A stretch of 64,000 nt of DNA from an uncultured Acidimicrobiia bacterium (GTDB lineage: Bacteria > Actinomycetota > Acidimicrobiia > Acidimicrobiales > CAIXPF01), in contig CAIXPF010000034.1 in NCBI GenBank assembly GCA_903921205.1, positions 51,844-115,843 of the forward strand, read 5' to 3'. Positions within the stretch are counted from its first letter, which is position 1. Every line of letters starts with the position of its first letter. Shown here piece by piece: positions 26,231 through 34,010 of the stretch. The notes beneath the pieces were generated by a model. It was given only the letters and a program-made list of their open reading frames with translations. It did not search any database and had not been told where the DNA came from. Made by a program: the position numbers and the translations under genes.

Positions 26231-27940
26231 ATGGCTGCACACAGCGACGCCGACCTGATCATCCGCAACGGGACCGTGGTGGACGGCACGGGGGCCCCGG
26301 CCCGCCGGGCCGACGTGGCGATAAAGGGTGACCGCATCGTCGCCGTGGAGCCGGCCATCAGCGGCCGGGCCACCCGTGAGATCGACGCCACCGACCGCCT
26401 GGTCACCCCCGGCTTCGTCGATGTGCACACCCACCTCGACGCGCAGCTGGCCTGGGACCCGATGCCGACCTCCTCGTGCTGGCACGGCATCACCAGCGCC
26501 GTGCTCGGCAACTGCGGGGTCACCTTCGCCCCGGTCGGCCCGGACCAGAAGGAGTTCCTGGCCGAGATGATGGAGTCGGTCGAGGACATCCCCCGCGACG
26601 CCATCCTCGGCGGCCTGCCCTGGGACTGGACCACCTACGGCGACTACCTCGGCTGGCTCGACCGCATCGACAAGGGCATCAACGTCGGTGGCCTGGTGGG
26701 GCACTGCGCCCTGCGGGTGGCGGCCATGGGTGATCGGGCCATGACCGAAGGCTCCGGAACCGCCGAGGACATCGCCAGGATGGCGGCCATGGCCGAGGAG
26801 GCCATGCGCTCCGGTGCGTTGGGCATCTCCACCAGCCGCACGCTCGGCCACAAGGTGCCCGACGGCCGCCCGGTGCCCGGCACCTGGGCCGAGGCCGACG
26901 AGCTGCTGGCCTTCGGCGACGTGCTCGGCAAGGTCGGCCACGGCCTGTTCGAAGGGGCCATGCGGCTCGGCGAGCGCGACGACGAGGCGCTGACCAAGAC
27001 CCGCCACGAGATCAACATGTTGGGCGAGATCAGCCGCCGTTCCGGACGGCCGGTCAGCTACGGCCTGGTGCAGTCGGACCGCCGGCCCGACCTCTACAGC
27101 AAGGTCATCGAGTTCAACCTCGAGGAGAACGCCAACGGCGCCCTGCTGCGGCCCCAGACCACCGCCCGCGGCATCGGCATGATCTACAACTTGTTCAACC
27201 GCACCCCGTGGGACCGCACCCCGGCCTGGCGCGAGATGCGCAAGTTCTCCCGCGAGCAGCGCATGGCCGCCCTGCGCGACCCCGACCACCGGGCCCGCCT
27301 CGTGGCCGAGGGCGACGCCGCCAAGCTGGTCATGACCTACGAGCAGCTCTTCGTGCTGCCCGAGGGTGACGCCCGTTACGACTGCAAGCGCGAGGATTCC
27401 CTCGCTGCGCACGCCGCCCGCCGCGGGGTGCGCCCGGTCGAGGCGTTCATCGACCTGTGCCTCGAGCGCAACGGGTTCGTGAACGTCAACTATCCGATCC
27501 TCAACCACCAGCTCAGCGCGGTGGAGGAGATGCTCGACATGGACCTGATCACCCTGGGCCTCGCCGACGCAGGCGCCCATGTGGGCCAGATCATGGACAC
27601 CAGCCAGCCGACCTTCCTGCTCACCTACTGGGTGCGCGAGCGCCAGCGCTGGACCCTCGAGCAGGCCATCCGCCGGCTCACCTCCGACACCGCCGACCTG
27701 TTCGGCTTCACCGGTCGTGGCCGTCTGGCGGCCGGCAACTACGCCGACATCAACGTGATCGACTTCGAGAACCTGTCGCTGCCCCAGCCCGAGTACGTCA
27801 ACGACCTGCCCAACGGCGCCGGCCGCTACATCCAGGGCTCGAGCGGGTACGACTACACGCTGGTCAACGGCGAGGTGTTCATGGACCACGGGCAGCACGC
27901 CGGGGCCCTCCCCGGTCGCCTGGTGCGTTCCGGCCGCTGA
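26231..27940 (+). CDS. D-aminoacylase-like amidohydrolase (Amidohydro_3)
   Basis: 569 aa from ATG 26231 with GAGGGGG upstream; the 741-aa track start runs through the divergent Nudix gene. The N-terminal beta-sandwich DLIIRNGTVVDGTGAPARRADVAIKGDRI precedes the metal site VDVHTHLDAQLAWDP (H66, H68). LGLADAGAHVGQIMD carries the catalytic Asp near the end of the barrel, and the C-terminal sandwich returns with GRLAAGNYADINVIDF. The family includes N-acyl-D-amino-acid deacylases. The following gene starts 14 bp after its stop. Confidence 0.92.
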   Translation: MAAHSDADLIIRNGTVVDGTGAPARRADVAIKGDRIVAVEPAISGRATREIDATDRLVTPGFVDVHTHLDAQLAWDPMPTSSCWHGITSAVLGNCGVTFAPVGPDQKEFLAEMMESVEDIPRDAILGGLPWDWTTYGDYLGWLDRIDKGINVGGLVGHCALRVAAMGDRAMTEGSGTAEDIARMAAMAEEAMRSGALGISTSRTLGHKVPDGRPVPGTWAEADELLAFGDVLGKVGHGLFEGAMRLGERDDEALTKTRHEINMLGEISRRSGRPVSYGLVQSDRRPDLYSKVIEFNLEENANGALLRPQTTARGIGMIYNLFNRTPWDRTPAWREMRKFSREQRMAALRDPDHRARLVAEGDAAKLVMTYEQLFVLPEGDARYDCKREDSLAAHAARRGVRPVEAFIDLCLERNGFVNVNYPILNHQLSAVEEMLDMDLITLGLADAGAHVGQIMDTSQPTFLLTYWVRERQRWTLEQAIRRLTSDTADLFGFTGRGRLAAGNYADINVIDFENLSLPQPEYVNDLPNGAGRYIQGSSGYDYTLVNGEVFMDHGQHAGALPGRLVRSGR

Positions 27941-27954
27941 GCGGCCGACCCGGC

Positions 27955-28824
27955 ATGGCGGTGGCACGCGCCCGGCAGATGTGGGAGCTGACCGAGCGCC
28001 TGCACGCCTGCTTCTACCTCGCTCCCGAACCCCGTCGCACTGCGGCGGAAGCCGGGTTGAAGGGGTTCTGGATGACCTACTTCGCCAGCCGGGCGGCGCC
28101 GATGGGCGCCGTCCGGCCCGAGGTGGTCACCGCCACGTTCTTCTATTTCGCACCGTCGCGGGTGGCGCGTGCCATCCCCGACGCCTGGGCGCTGTGCCCA
28201 CCGGAGCGGGCCCTCGCCGCCCGCTACGCCGGGGTCGACGAGGTGCTGCGACGCCTCTACGGCGCCGACATCGACGACCCGGCGTTCGGTCGGGCGGCGG
28301 AGCTGCTGCGCCGGGCGTTCGACGGTGCGTCCACCCTCGGCCGGCCGCTCTACGCCGGCTGGGCCGCGCTGCCCTGGCCCGAACAGCCGCACCTGGCCCT
28401 GTGGCACGGCTGCACCCTGGCCCGCGAGCACCGCTCCGGTGCGCACCTGCTGGCGCTGGCCGAAACCGGGCTCGACGGATGCGAATCGGTCGTGTCCCAT
28501 GTCGCGGCCGACCAGGCCCCCCACGACTGGATCGAGGGCGAGGCCGGATGGACCGCCGAGGAGGCCGCCGCCGCCCGGGCCCGTCTGACCGCACGGGGCT
28601 GGCTCGACGGCAACGGTTCGATCACGGCGACCGGGCTGGCCGGTCGGGCCGCCGTCGAGGCAACGACCGACCGGCTCGACGACGGACCGTGGGCACGGCT
28701 CGGCGAGGACGCCCGGGCCGAGTTGATGGCCCTGCTCGGCCCGTTGGTCGACCGGTTGCCGCCCGATGACCAGCTCGACTGGCGCGACCACTACGGACCG
28801 AACCCGGCCCCGGCGACCGCCTGA
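27955..28824 (+). CDS. SCO6745-like helical protein of unknown function
   Basis: 289 aa. It matches the actinobacterial SCO6745 family by overall pattern. The N-terminal half has EPRRTAAEAGLKGFWMTYFASRAAPMG and FFYFAPSRVARAIPDAW, and the middle has PLYAGWAALPWPEQPHLALWHGCTLAREHRSGAHL. The C-terminal ~100 residues look winged-helix-like (LTARGWLDGNGSITATGLAGRAAVE). No catalytic motif is obvious. It lies 14 bp downstream of the amidohydrolase, probably in one transcript, and is followed by a strong hairpin. Confidence 0.82.
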   Translation: MAVARARQMWELTERLHACFYLAPEPRRTAAEAGLKGFWMTYFASRAAPMGAVRPEVVTATFFYFAPSRVARAIPDAWALCPPERALAARYAGVDEVLRRLYGADIDDPAFGRAAELLRRAFDGASTLGRPLYAGWAALPWPEQPHLALWHGCTLAREHRSGAHLLALAETGLDGCESVVSHVAADQAPHDWIEGEAGWTAEEAAAARARLTARGWLDGNGSITATGLAGRAAVEATTDRLDDGPWARLGEDARAELMALLGPLVDRLPPDDQLDWRDHYGPNPAPATA

Positions 28825-28843
28825 ACAGGCGGGCCGGGTTCGG
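28798..28843. terminator. 13-bp stem terminator spanning a stop codon
   Basis: CCGAACCCGGCCC (28798-28810) pairs exactly with GGGCCGGGTTCGG (28831-28843). The 20-nt interior contains a nested CCGCCTG/CAGGCGG hairpin and the TGA of the SCO6745-like gene. It serves that gene and the convergent NTF2-like gene ending at 28850. Confidence 0.7.
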
Positions 28844-28849
28844 GTGGGG

Positions 28850-29227
28850 TCAGCGGCGGCGCGAGGTGATGACCCGGTGTTTGACCCGCCAGCCCTCGGG
28901 GGTCTGCACCACGTCGTCGTAGTAGGAAGCCGTGCCCATCTTGCCGCCCGACAACATCGCCACGATGCGGAAGTACAACTTCACCCCCGCATCGGTCTCG
29001 TCGACGTAGATGTTGGTCATCAGGTGGGTCTTGGGGTGGGTGGCCCCGGTGTCCATGTACTGCTGGATGGCGCTGAGACCGTGCAGTGCCGGCCCACCGA
29101 GATCGGTGAGGTCGAACACCGCGTCCTCGGTGAAGATCCGGGCCAGGCGGGGCCAGTCCCGGTCGTCGATGGCGTCGCCGTAGCGGCCGGGCAGTTCGTG
29201 CAGTTCGAGACGGTCGGCAGGTTGCAT
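28850..29227 (-). CDS. SnoaL/NTF2-like nuclear transport factor 2 family protein
   Basis: 125 aa from ATG 29227 (MQPADRLELHELPGRYGDAID). The N-terminal helix, DRDWPRLARIFTEDAVFDLT, and the strands with HLMTNIYVDETDAGVKLYF and PEGWRVKHRVITSRR follow the SnoaL_4 pattern of ring-hydroxylating dioxygenase small-subunit-like proteins. It may be a small isomerase or hydratase, or a ligand-binding protein. It is divergent from the CoA-transferase gene with 58 bp between starts, containing the palindrome at 29267. Confidence 0.85.
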   Translation of the reverse strand: MQPADRLELHELPGRYGDAIDDRDWPRLARIFTEDAVFDLTDLGGPALHGLSAIQQYMDTGATHPKTHLMTNIYVDETDAGVKLYFRIVAMLSGGKMGTASYYDDVVQTPEGWRVKHRVITSRRR

Positions 29228-29266
29228 GACGCGGCACACTACGGCGCACGGAACGCCGACGCGCCA

Positions 29267-29280
29267 GTGACCGGGGTCAC
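29267..29280. promoter_or_regulatory. GTGACC-GG-GGTCAC palindrome
   Basis: A perfect 6-bp inverted repeat with a 2-bp centre lies in the short divergent spacer, 5 bp before ATG 29286. It could be an operator acting on both genes. Confidence 0.35.
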
Positions 29281-29285
29281 CTACG

Positions 29286-30557
29286 ATGCCGCCCATGCCG
29301 AACGGTCTGCTCGACGGGGTCAAGGTCATCGACTTCACCCAGGCGCTGTCGGGGCCGACCCTGACCCGCTACCTGGCCGAACTCGGGGCCGACGTGGTCA
29401 AGGTCGAGGTCCCACCGCACGGCGACATCACCCGGCTCTCCCAGACCGTTCGTGACGGCCGCAGCGGCTACTACGTGTCGGTCAACCGGGCCAAGCGATC
29501 CCTCTGCGTCGACATCAAGGACCCGCGGGGCCGGCAGTTGGTGCTCGATCTGATCGACGGGGCCGACGTGCTGGCGGAGAACTTCCGGCCCGGCACCATC
29601 GACCGGCTGGGGTTCGGCTGGGACGTGGTCCACGCCCGGAACCCGCGGCTGATCATGTGCTCGATCTCCGCCTTCGGCCAGGACGGGCCGCTGGCCCAGC
29701 ACGGTGGCTACGACGGCGTGGCCCAGGCCTATGCCGGGGTGACCTCGATGAACGGGGAGGCCGGCGGGGCCCCCATCGTGGCCGGCGCGGCGATGGGTGA
29801 CGTGCTCACCGGCGTGAACGCCGTGGCCGCGGTGCTCGGCGCGCTGTACCACCGCGAGCGCAGCGGCGCGGGCCAGCACGTGGCCGTGTCGTTGCTCGAG
29901 GCGTACCTGCAGGCGCATGACAGCTCGATCCAGAGCTACTCGCTCAGCGACGGCAAGGTGGTCCAGACCCGTTCCGGACGCTTCCATCCGATGGCCTGCC
30001 CCTACGGGATCTTCACCGCCCGTGACGGGTACCTGTTCATCTGCGCCGCCGCCGACCGCCACTGGCGCGACCTCTGCGCGGCCATGGACCGGCCCGACCT
30101 GGCGTCGGACCATCCCTGGGCGGTGCGGGCCACCCGCGAGCAGGAGAAGGCCGCCGTCAACGCCTTCCTCGACGCCTGGCTGTCGTCGTTGCCCTCCCGC
30201 GACGAGGCCCTGGCCCGGCTGCAGCGCCACGGCGTGCCGGTGGGGCCGGTGCACAGCATCGACGAGGTGGTGCACCACCCCGACCTGCGGGCCATAGGCG
30301 CCATCCGCCGGGCCTCGGACCCGGTGTTCGGCCACCTCGACGTGCCCGGCTTCCCGCTGCACTTCTCGGAGCTCGACGCCGCGAACCCGGCCGGACCCGA
30401 CGGTGACGACTCGCCGGAGGCCGCCTTCCTCGGCGAGCACAACGAGGAGATCGCCGTCGGACGCGCCGGGATGAGCCCAGAGCGCTACGCCGAGCTCGTC
30501 GCCGACGGCGTACTGCGGGCCGAACCGGTCAGCCCCCGCCCGTCCCGCCAGCGCTGA
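29286..30557 (+). CDS. family III CoA-transferase (CaiB/BaiF)
   Basis: 423 aa. The signature start VKVIDFTQALSGPTLTRYLAELGADVVKVE, SVNRAKRSLCVDIKDPRGRQL, and SAFGQDGPLAQHGGYDGVAQAYAG are present. Asp in AAMGDVLTG occupies the catalytic aspartate position before RERSGAGQHVAVSLLE. It moves CoA from a donor thioester to a carboxylic acid. ATG 29286 or 29295 could be the start. The 3' end overlaps the convergent FAD hydroxylase by 29 bp. Confidence 0.93.
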   Translation: MPPMPNGLLDGVKVIDFTQALSGPTLTRYLAELGADVVKVEVPPHGDITRLSQTVRDGRSGYYVSVNRAKRSLCVDIKDPRGRQLVLDLIDGADVLAENFRPGTIDRLGFGWDVVHARNPRLIMCSISAFGQDGPLAQHGGYDGVAQAYAGVTSMNGEAGGAPIVAGAAMGDVLTGVNAVAAVLGALYHRERSGAGQHVAVSLLEAYLQAHDSSIQSYSLSDGKVVQTRSGRFHPMACPYGIFTARDGYLFICAAADRHWRDLCAAMDRPDLASDHPWAVRATREQEKAAVNAFLDAWLSSLPSRDEALARLQRHGVPVGPVHSIDEVVHHPDLRAIGAIRRASDPVFGHLDVPGFPLHFSELDAANPAGPDGDDSPEAAFLGEHNEEIAVGRAGMSPERYAELVADGVLRAEPVSPRPSRQR

Positions 30558-32226
30558 CCGCCGGCGTCGCCAGCAACGTCGACAACACCGCGTCGAGTTC
30601 GGCTCGGGCGGCGAGCGCATCGGAGACGCCGCCCGGTCGACGCCAGGCCACATGGCCGTCGGGCCGCACCAGCACGGCCCCGGCGTCGCCGATGCCGTAG
30701 AGCGACGCCAGGTCCCGATCCTCGGCGGGATCTGCCAGCAGATCGGCACCGAGCCGGTAGGCCACCACGACCGGCGAACCGAGCGCCGAGGCACCGTCGA
30801 CCCACGCCGCGCCGGCGGGCCCGGCGATCAGCACGAAGGTGGCGTCGAACAGATCGAGGATCGAGCACGACCGGCCGTCCCGGCGCACCGTCAGGTGCGG
30901 GGCCCGGTGCCCCGGACAGGCACAGGGGGCGTACTGGCCGATGGGATCCTCCACCGTGGGCGGCGCCGTACCGTCGGGTATGACAGCGCCCTCGTCGTAG
31001 TGCAACCCCAGATCCATCCCCAGCCAGTTGCCGTACTGGGCCGAGTCGGCCACCGCAGCGGCGGCTTCCTCCGGCTTGCCGCTCTCCATCAGCCGGCGGA
31101 TCTTGCCGACCTTTCGGGTGTTCTCGAAGGATCGATCGGCGTTGTACCGGGCCACCGGCCGGCGCTCCGTGTCGTAGGTGTCGAGCAGCGCGTCATCGGC
31201 CCAACCCCGCTCGACGAACGCCAGCTTCCAGGCCAGGTTGTGGGTGTCCTGCACCCCGGTGTTCATGCCGAAGCCACCCGAGGGCGGCAGCTGGTGGGCG
31301 GCGTCACCGGCCAGGAACACCCGTCCCACCCGCATCGACTCGGCCACCGTGCAGCTCATTGTCCACGGGATGACATCCATCACCTCGAGGCCGATCTCGT
31401 CGATCACCGCCGGGTCGGTGGCTCCGATCGAGCGCAGGATCCACGCCGCGGCCGTTTCCCGGTCGAAGTCCTCGGGACGGTGCTCCCGGGGGTCGTAGCC
31501 CAACTGGCACAGCCAACGGTCCTGCAGGTCGATCTTCTGGAAGACGTTCCGGTCGGGCCCCGTCGTCCAGTACAACGTGGCCGGGCGGTGCTCGGTGAAG
31601 CGGGCCAGATTGGCCCGGAACTGGCAGTTCACCAGGGTCGCGAGGTCGTGGCCGCCCTCCATGGCGATGTCGAGGCTGCGTCGCACCGGCGACGCTGCGC
31701 CGTCGGCGGCAACCACCCACCGGGCCCGCAGCTCGCGCTGCGCACCGTCCGAGGTCCGGCGGGTCTGCACCGTCACCCCGGTGCGATCGGCATCCAGGGC
31801 CACGAACTCCTCGGCCCAGCGGATGTCGATGCCATCGAGACGCTCGACGTAGCGCAGCAGGACGGGCTCGATCTGGTCCTGGGAGGACAGCAGCCACGGC
31901 GCCGGCGACAACACCTCGCCCTCGACCACCGGCTGGATGTTCAGCGTGGTACGGCCGATCTCCCGCCCGGCCAGGGTGTCGCAGTAGACGAACCGCTCAC
32001 CCCATGCGGGCGGCAGGCACACCGCCTCGAGCTCGTCCTGGATGCCCCACTGGCGGAACACCTCCACCGTGCGCACGTTGATCGACCGGGCACGCGGGTG
32101 GGGGTTGACCTGGCCGCGGCGTTCGACGACCACCGCCGGGACGCCGTAACGACCGAGCAGGCCCGCCATCGACAAACCGACCGGTCCGGCCCCCACGATG
32201 ACCACGGCGGTCTGCTCGATGTCCAC
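30529..32226 (-). CDS. FAD-dependent aromatic hydroxylase-like monooxygenase (MhpA/PheA type)
   Basis: 565 aa from GTG 32226 (VDIEQTAVVIVGAG). GXGXXG appears as VGAGPVGLSMAGLLGRYG, the FAD/ribose motif as RVFLAGDAAHQLPPSGGFGMNTGVQDTHNLAWKLA, and the C-terminal thioredoxin-like domain of the phenol/3-hydroxyphenylpropionate hydroxylases is present (PHLTVRRDGRSCSILDLFD). It would hydroxylate an aromatic or polyketide ring with NAD(P)H and O2. It is preceded by a 383-bp region with a repeated structured element (32324-32440) and runs 29 bp into the opposite CoA-transferase gene at its end. Confidence 0.92.
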   Translation of the reverse strand: MDIEQTAVVIVGAGPVGLSMAGLLGRYGVPAVVVERRGQVNPHPRARSINVRTVEVFRQWGIQDELEAVCLPPAWGERFVYCDTLAGREIGRTTLNIQPVVEGEVLSPAPWLLSSQDQIEPVLLRYVERLDGIDIRWAEEFVALDADRTGVTVQTRRTSDGAQRELRARWVVAADGAASPVRRSLDIAMEGGHDLATLVNCQFRANLARFTEHRPATLYWTTGPDRNVFQKIDLQDRWLCQLGYDPREHRPEDFDRETAAAWILRSIGATDPAVIDEIGLEVMDVIPWTMSCTVAESMRVGRVFLAGDAAHQLPPSGGFGMNTGVQDTHNLAWKLAFVERGWADDALLDTYDTERRPVARYNADRSFENTRKVGKIRRLMESGKPEEAAAAVADSAQYGNWLGMDLGLHYDEGAVIPDGTAPPTVEDPIGQYAPCACPGHRAPHLTVRRDGRSCSILDLFDATFVLIAGPAGAAWVDGASALGSPVVVAYRLGADLLADPAEDRDLASLYGIGDAGAVLVRPDGHVAWRRPGGVSDALAARAELDAVLSTLLATPAVSAGGTGGG

Positions 32227-32323
32227 GTCGTCTCCCCCTGTAGCGCTCGGCCCGACGGTACCGCGCCTGCGCCCCACGCCGCCGAGGCCGCAGCGGGTTG
32301 CGCAGCGGGCGATCCGCAGGTTG

Positions 32324-32440
32324 TTTGTAGCGAAGTGGTCGGCAGTACCCCGGCGCCGATCGCCCTGCACGCTCGAACATGCAGGTCAGAGCGTCGTGCC
32401 GGTTGCGGTCACCGTGACGGTCGAACCATTTCGCTACAAA
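32324..32440. repeat. 117-bp structured inverted-repeat element, copy A
   Basis: The ends TTTGTAGCGAAGTGGTC and GAACCATTTCGCTACAAA are inverted repeats. The interior contains CGAACATGCAGGTCAGAG-type core sequence (32374-32401), 25/28 identical to copy B at 50327. A hairpin CCTGCA/TGCAGG (32364-32385) sits at the centre. It lies in the noncoding stretch 32227-32609, with its near end 98 bp upstream of the FAD hydroxylase start. I do not recognise it from known RNA families or insertion sequences. It may be a cis-acting RNA on the minus strand, a MITE-like unit or paired operators. Confidence 0.75.
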
Positions 32441-32526
32441 CCAGCCGGACGGGGACCGCACGCCGCGCCCGAACCGAGGTTGGCCGGCGACGCCCCCCTT
32501 TCGGACCGGGTACGGATCGACGTCGG

Positions 32527-32607
32527 AACGATTCGGCGGCGATTCGGTGGCCGAACGAATCGGCGGCGATTCGACACCGGAACGAATCGGCGGCGATTCG
32601 GCGGCGC
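32527..32607. repeat. 27-bp tandem repeat (x3) with internal hairpin
   Basis: Three contiguous 27-bp units start at 32527, 32554 and 32581. Each carries CGAATCGGCGGCGATTCG, a 7-bp inverted repeat around GCGG (first unit with one change). They end 3 bp before the stop of the CoA-transferase at 32610, so they could act as a terminator array. The same hairpin motif recurs beside copy B of the structured element (50509-50595). Confidence 0.8.
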
Positions 32608-32609
32608 GC

Positions 32610-33890
32610 TCAGCGCAGGCGGGCCGCCCCCTCGGCGGCAAGGGCGTCGATGCGGGCACGGTCCCATCCGAGCTCGGCGAGGACCTCGGCGGTGTGCTCG
32701 CCGGGGTTGGGCGCGTGACGTCGCAGAGCGGTGTCCATCGTGTCGTAACGCACCGAATCCCGTACCTGACGGTATGGACCTTCGGTGGGATGGTCGGCCA
32801 CGGGCAGCAGGTCGACGGCGACGAGGTGCGGGTCCTCGTGGGCGTGAGCCAGGTCCATCACCGACGAGGCCGGGATCGAGTGGGCCTCACAGAACGCCAG
32901 CCACTCGGCCACGGTGTGGCTCGGGGCCTGTTCCTCCACGAACCCGTAGAGCTCGCCGCTGTTGGCGATCCGGTCGGCATGGCGGGCGAAGCGGGGATCG
33001 TCGGCGAGCTCCGGCCGGCCGACGAAGCGGAAGAAGTCCCGCCAGTTGGCATCGGTGTAGGGCAGCAGGCAGGCCCATCCGTCGGCACAGCGGTACGGCC
33101 GGCGGTACGGGTTCATGGCCCGCACGTATCCGACATCGCCCAACGGGGGTTCGAAGATGGCCCCGCCGTGGTGCTCCGCCAGGTTGAACGCCACCATGGT
33201 CTCGAACATCGGCACCTCGATGGTCTGGCCCTGCCCGGTGCGTTCCCGGAAGAACAGTGCCGCCATCACCGCCTGCACGACATGCAGCGCGCACACCTTG
33301 TCCGCCACCACCGCAGGCGAGAAGCCCGGGCGGCCGCTGACCCGTCCGATCAGGTCGGCGTAGCCCGACGCGGCCTGGATGGCATCGTCGTAGGCCGCCC
33401 GCCCGCCGTAGGGCCCGGCGGATCCGAACCCGTTGGCCACGCAATGGATGAGGCCGGGATGGCGGCTGCGCAAGGTCGTGGCGTCGAGGCCGAGCCGTTC
33501 CAGCGCCGAGGAACGCATGTTGCTCAGCAGCACATCGGCCGAGGCCACCAGCTCGCGGGCGGCTGCAGCCCCCGCAGGGTGCTTGAGGTCGAGGGCGACG
33601 CTGCGCTTGTTGCGGTGCAGGTTCAGGCTGAACCAGTTCATCCCCGCGTGGCGCAACGGCGGGGTACTGAGGAACGCCTCACCCTCGACCGACTCGAGGC
33701 GGATCACGTCGGCCCCGTGGTCCGCCAGCATCCGGGCGGCGAGCGGCCCCATGAGCACGGTGGTCAGGTCGACGACCCGGATGCCGTCGAAGGCGCCGGT
33801 GATCGCCCCCGACGGCGAGCCGGCCTCGCTCCCGGACGCAGCATGATCGGACGCAGCATGATCGGACGCAGCATGATCGGACGCAGTCAC
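32610..33890 (-). CDS. family III CoA-transferase (CaiB/BaiF)
   Basis: 426 aa from GTG 33890. IRVVDLTTVLMGPLAARMLADHGADVIRLE and NLHRNKRSVALDLKHPAG are the family N-terminal signatures. AVVADKVCAL holds the Asp at the catalytic position and is followed by FRERTGQGQTIEVPMFE. The first ~20 residues encode ASDHA repeats from a 15-bp tandem repeat, outside the fold. An upstream start (33923) is possible. It precedes the element-bearing gap and the FAD hydroxylase on the same strand, so CoA activation and hydroxylation may belong together. Confidence 0.92.
   Translation of the reverse strand: MTASDHAASDHAASDHAASGSEAGSPSGAITGAFDGIRVVDLTTVLMGPLAARMLADHGADVIRLESVEGEAFLSTPPLRHAGMNWFSLNLHRNKRSVALDLKHPAGAAAARELVASADVLLSNMRSSALERLGLDATTLRSRHPGLIHCVANGFGSAGPYGGRAAYDDAIQAASGYADLIGRVSGRPGFSPAVVADKVCALHVVQAVMAALFFRERTGQGQTIEVPMFETMVAFNLAEHHGGAIFEPPLGDVGYVRAMNPYRRPYRCADGWACLLPYTDANWRDFFRFVGRPELADDPRFARHADRIANSGELYGFVEEQAPSHTVAEWLAFCEAHSIPASSVMDLAHAHEDPHLVAVDLLPVADHPTEGPYRQVRDSVRYDTMDTALRRHAPNPGEHTAEVLAELGWDRARIDALAAEGAARLR
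33834..33889. repeat. 15-bp in-frame tandem repeat, about 3.7 copies
   Basis: GATCGGACGCAGCAT is repeated head to tail at the very start of the CoA-transferase coding region, encoding ASDHA units on the minus strand. It lies between the start codon and the conserved fold, where length change would be tolerated. Confidence 0.85.
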
Positions 33891-34010
33891 GCCGGGGAGT
33901 CTTCCACGCCCGGCGCGAACCACCGGTCCCGGACCGGTGGCAAGGGTCCCGTACCGGCGCCGGTCCGACGCAGCAACAGGGTTCGGTCGCTCCAGCTAGG
34001 GTCCGGCGCG

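Noticed and set aside
32324-32440. Element copies A and B as a conserved small protein (MFERAG.../MFVDAA... on the minus strand)
   Set aside because: The best reading frames shift relative to the inverted repeats between copies, and differences favour stem pairing rather than codon conservation.
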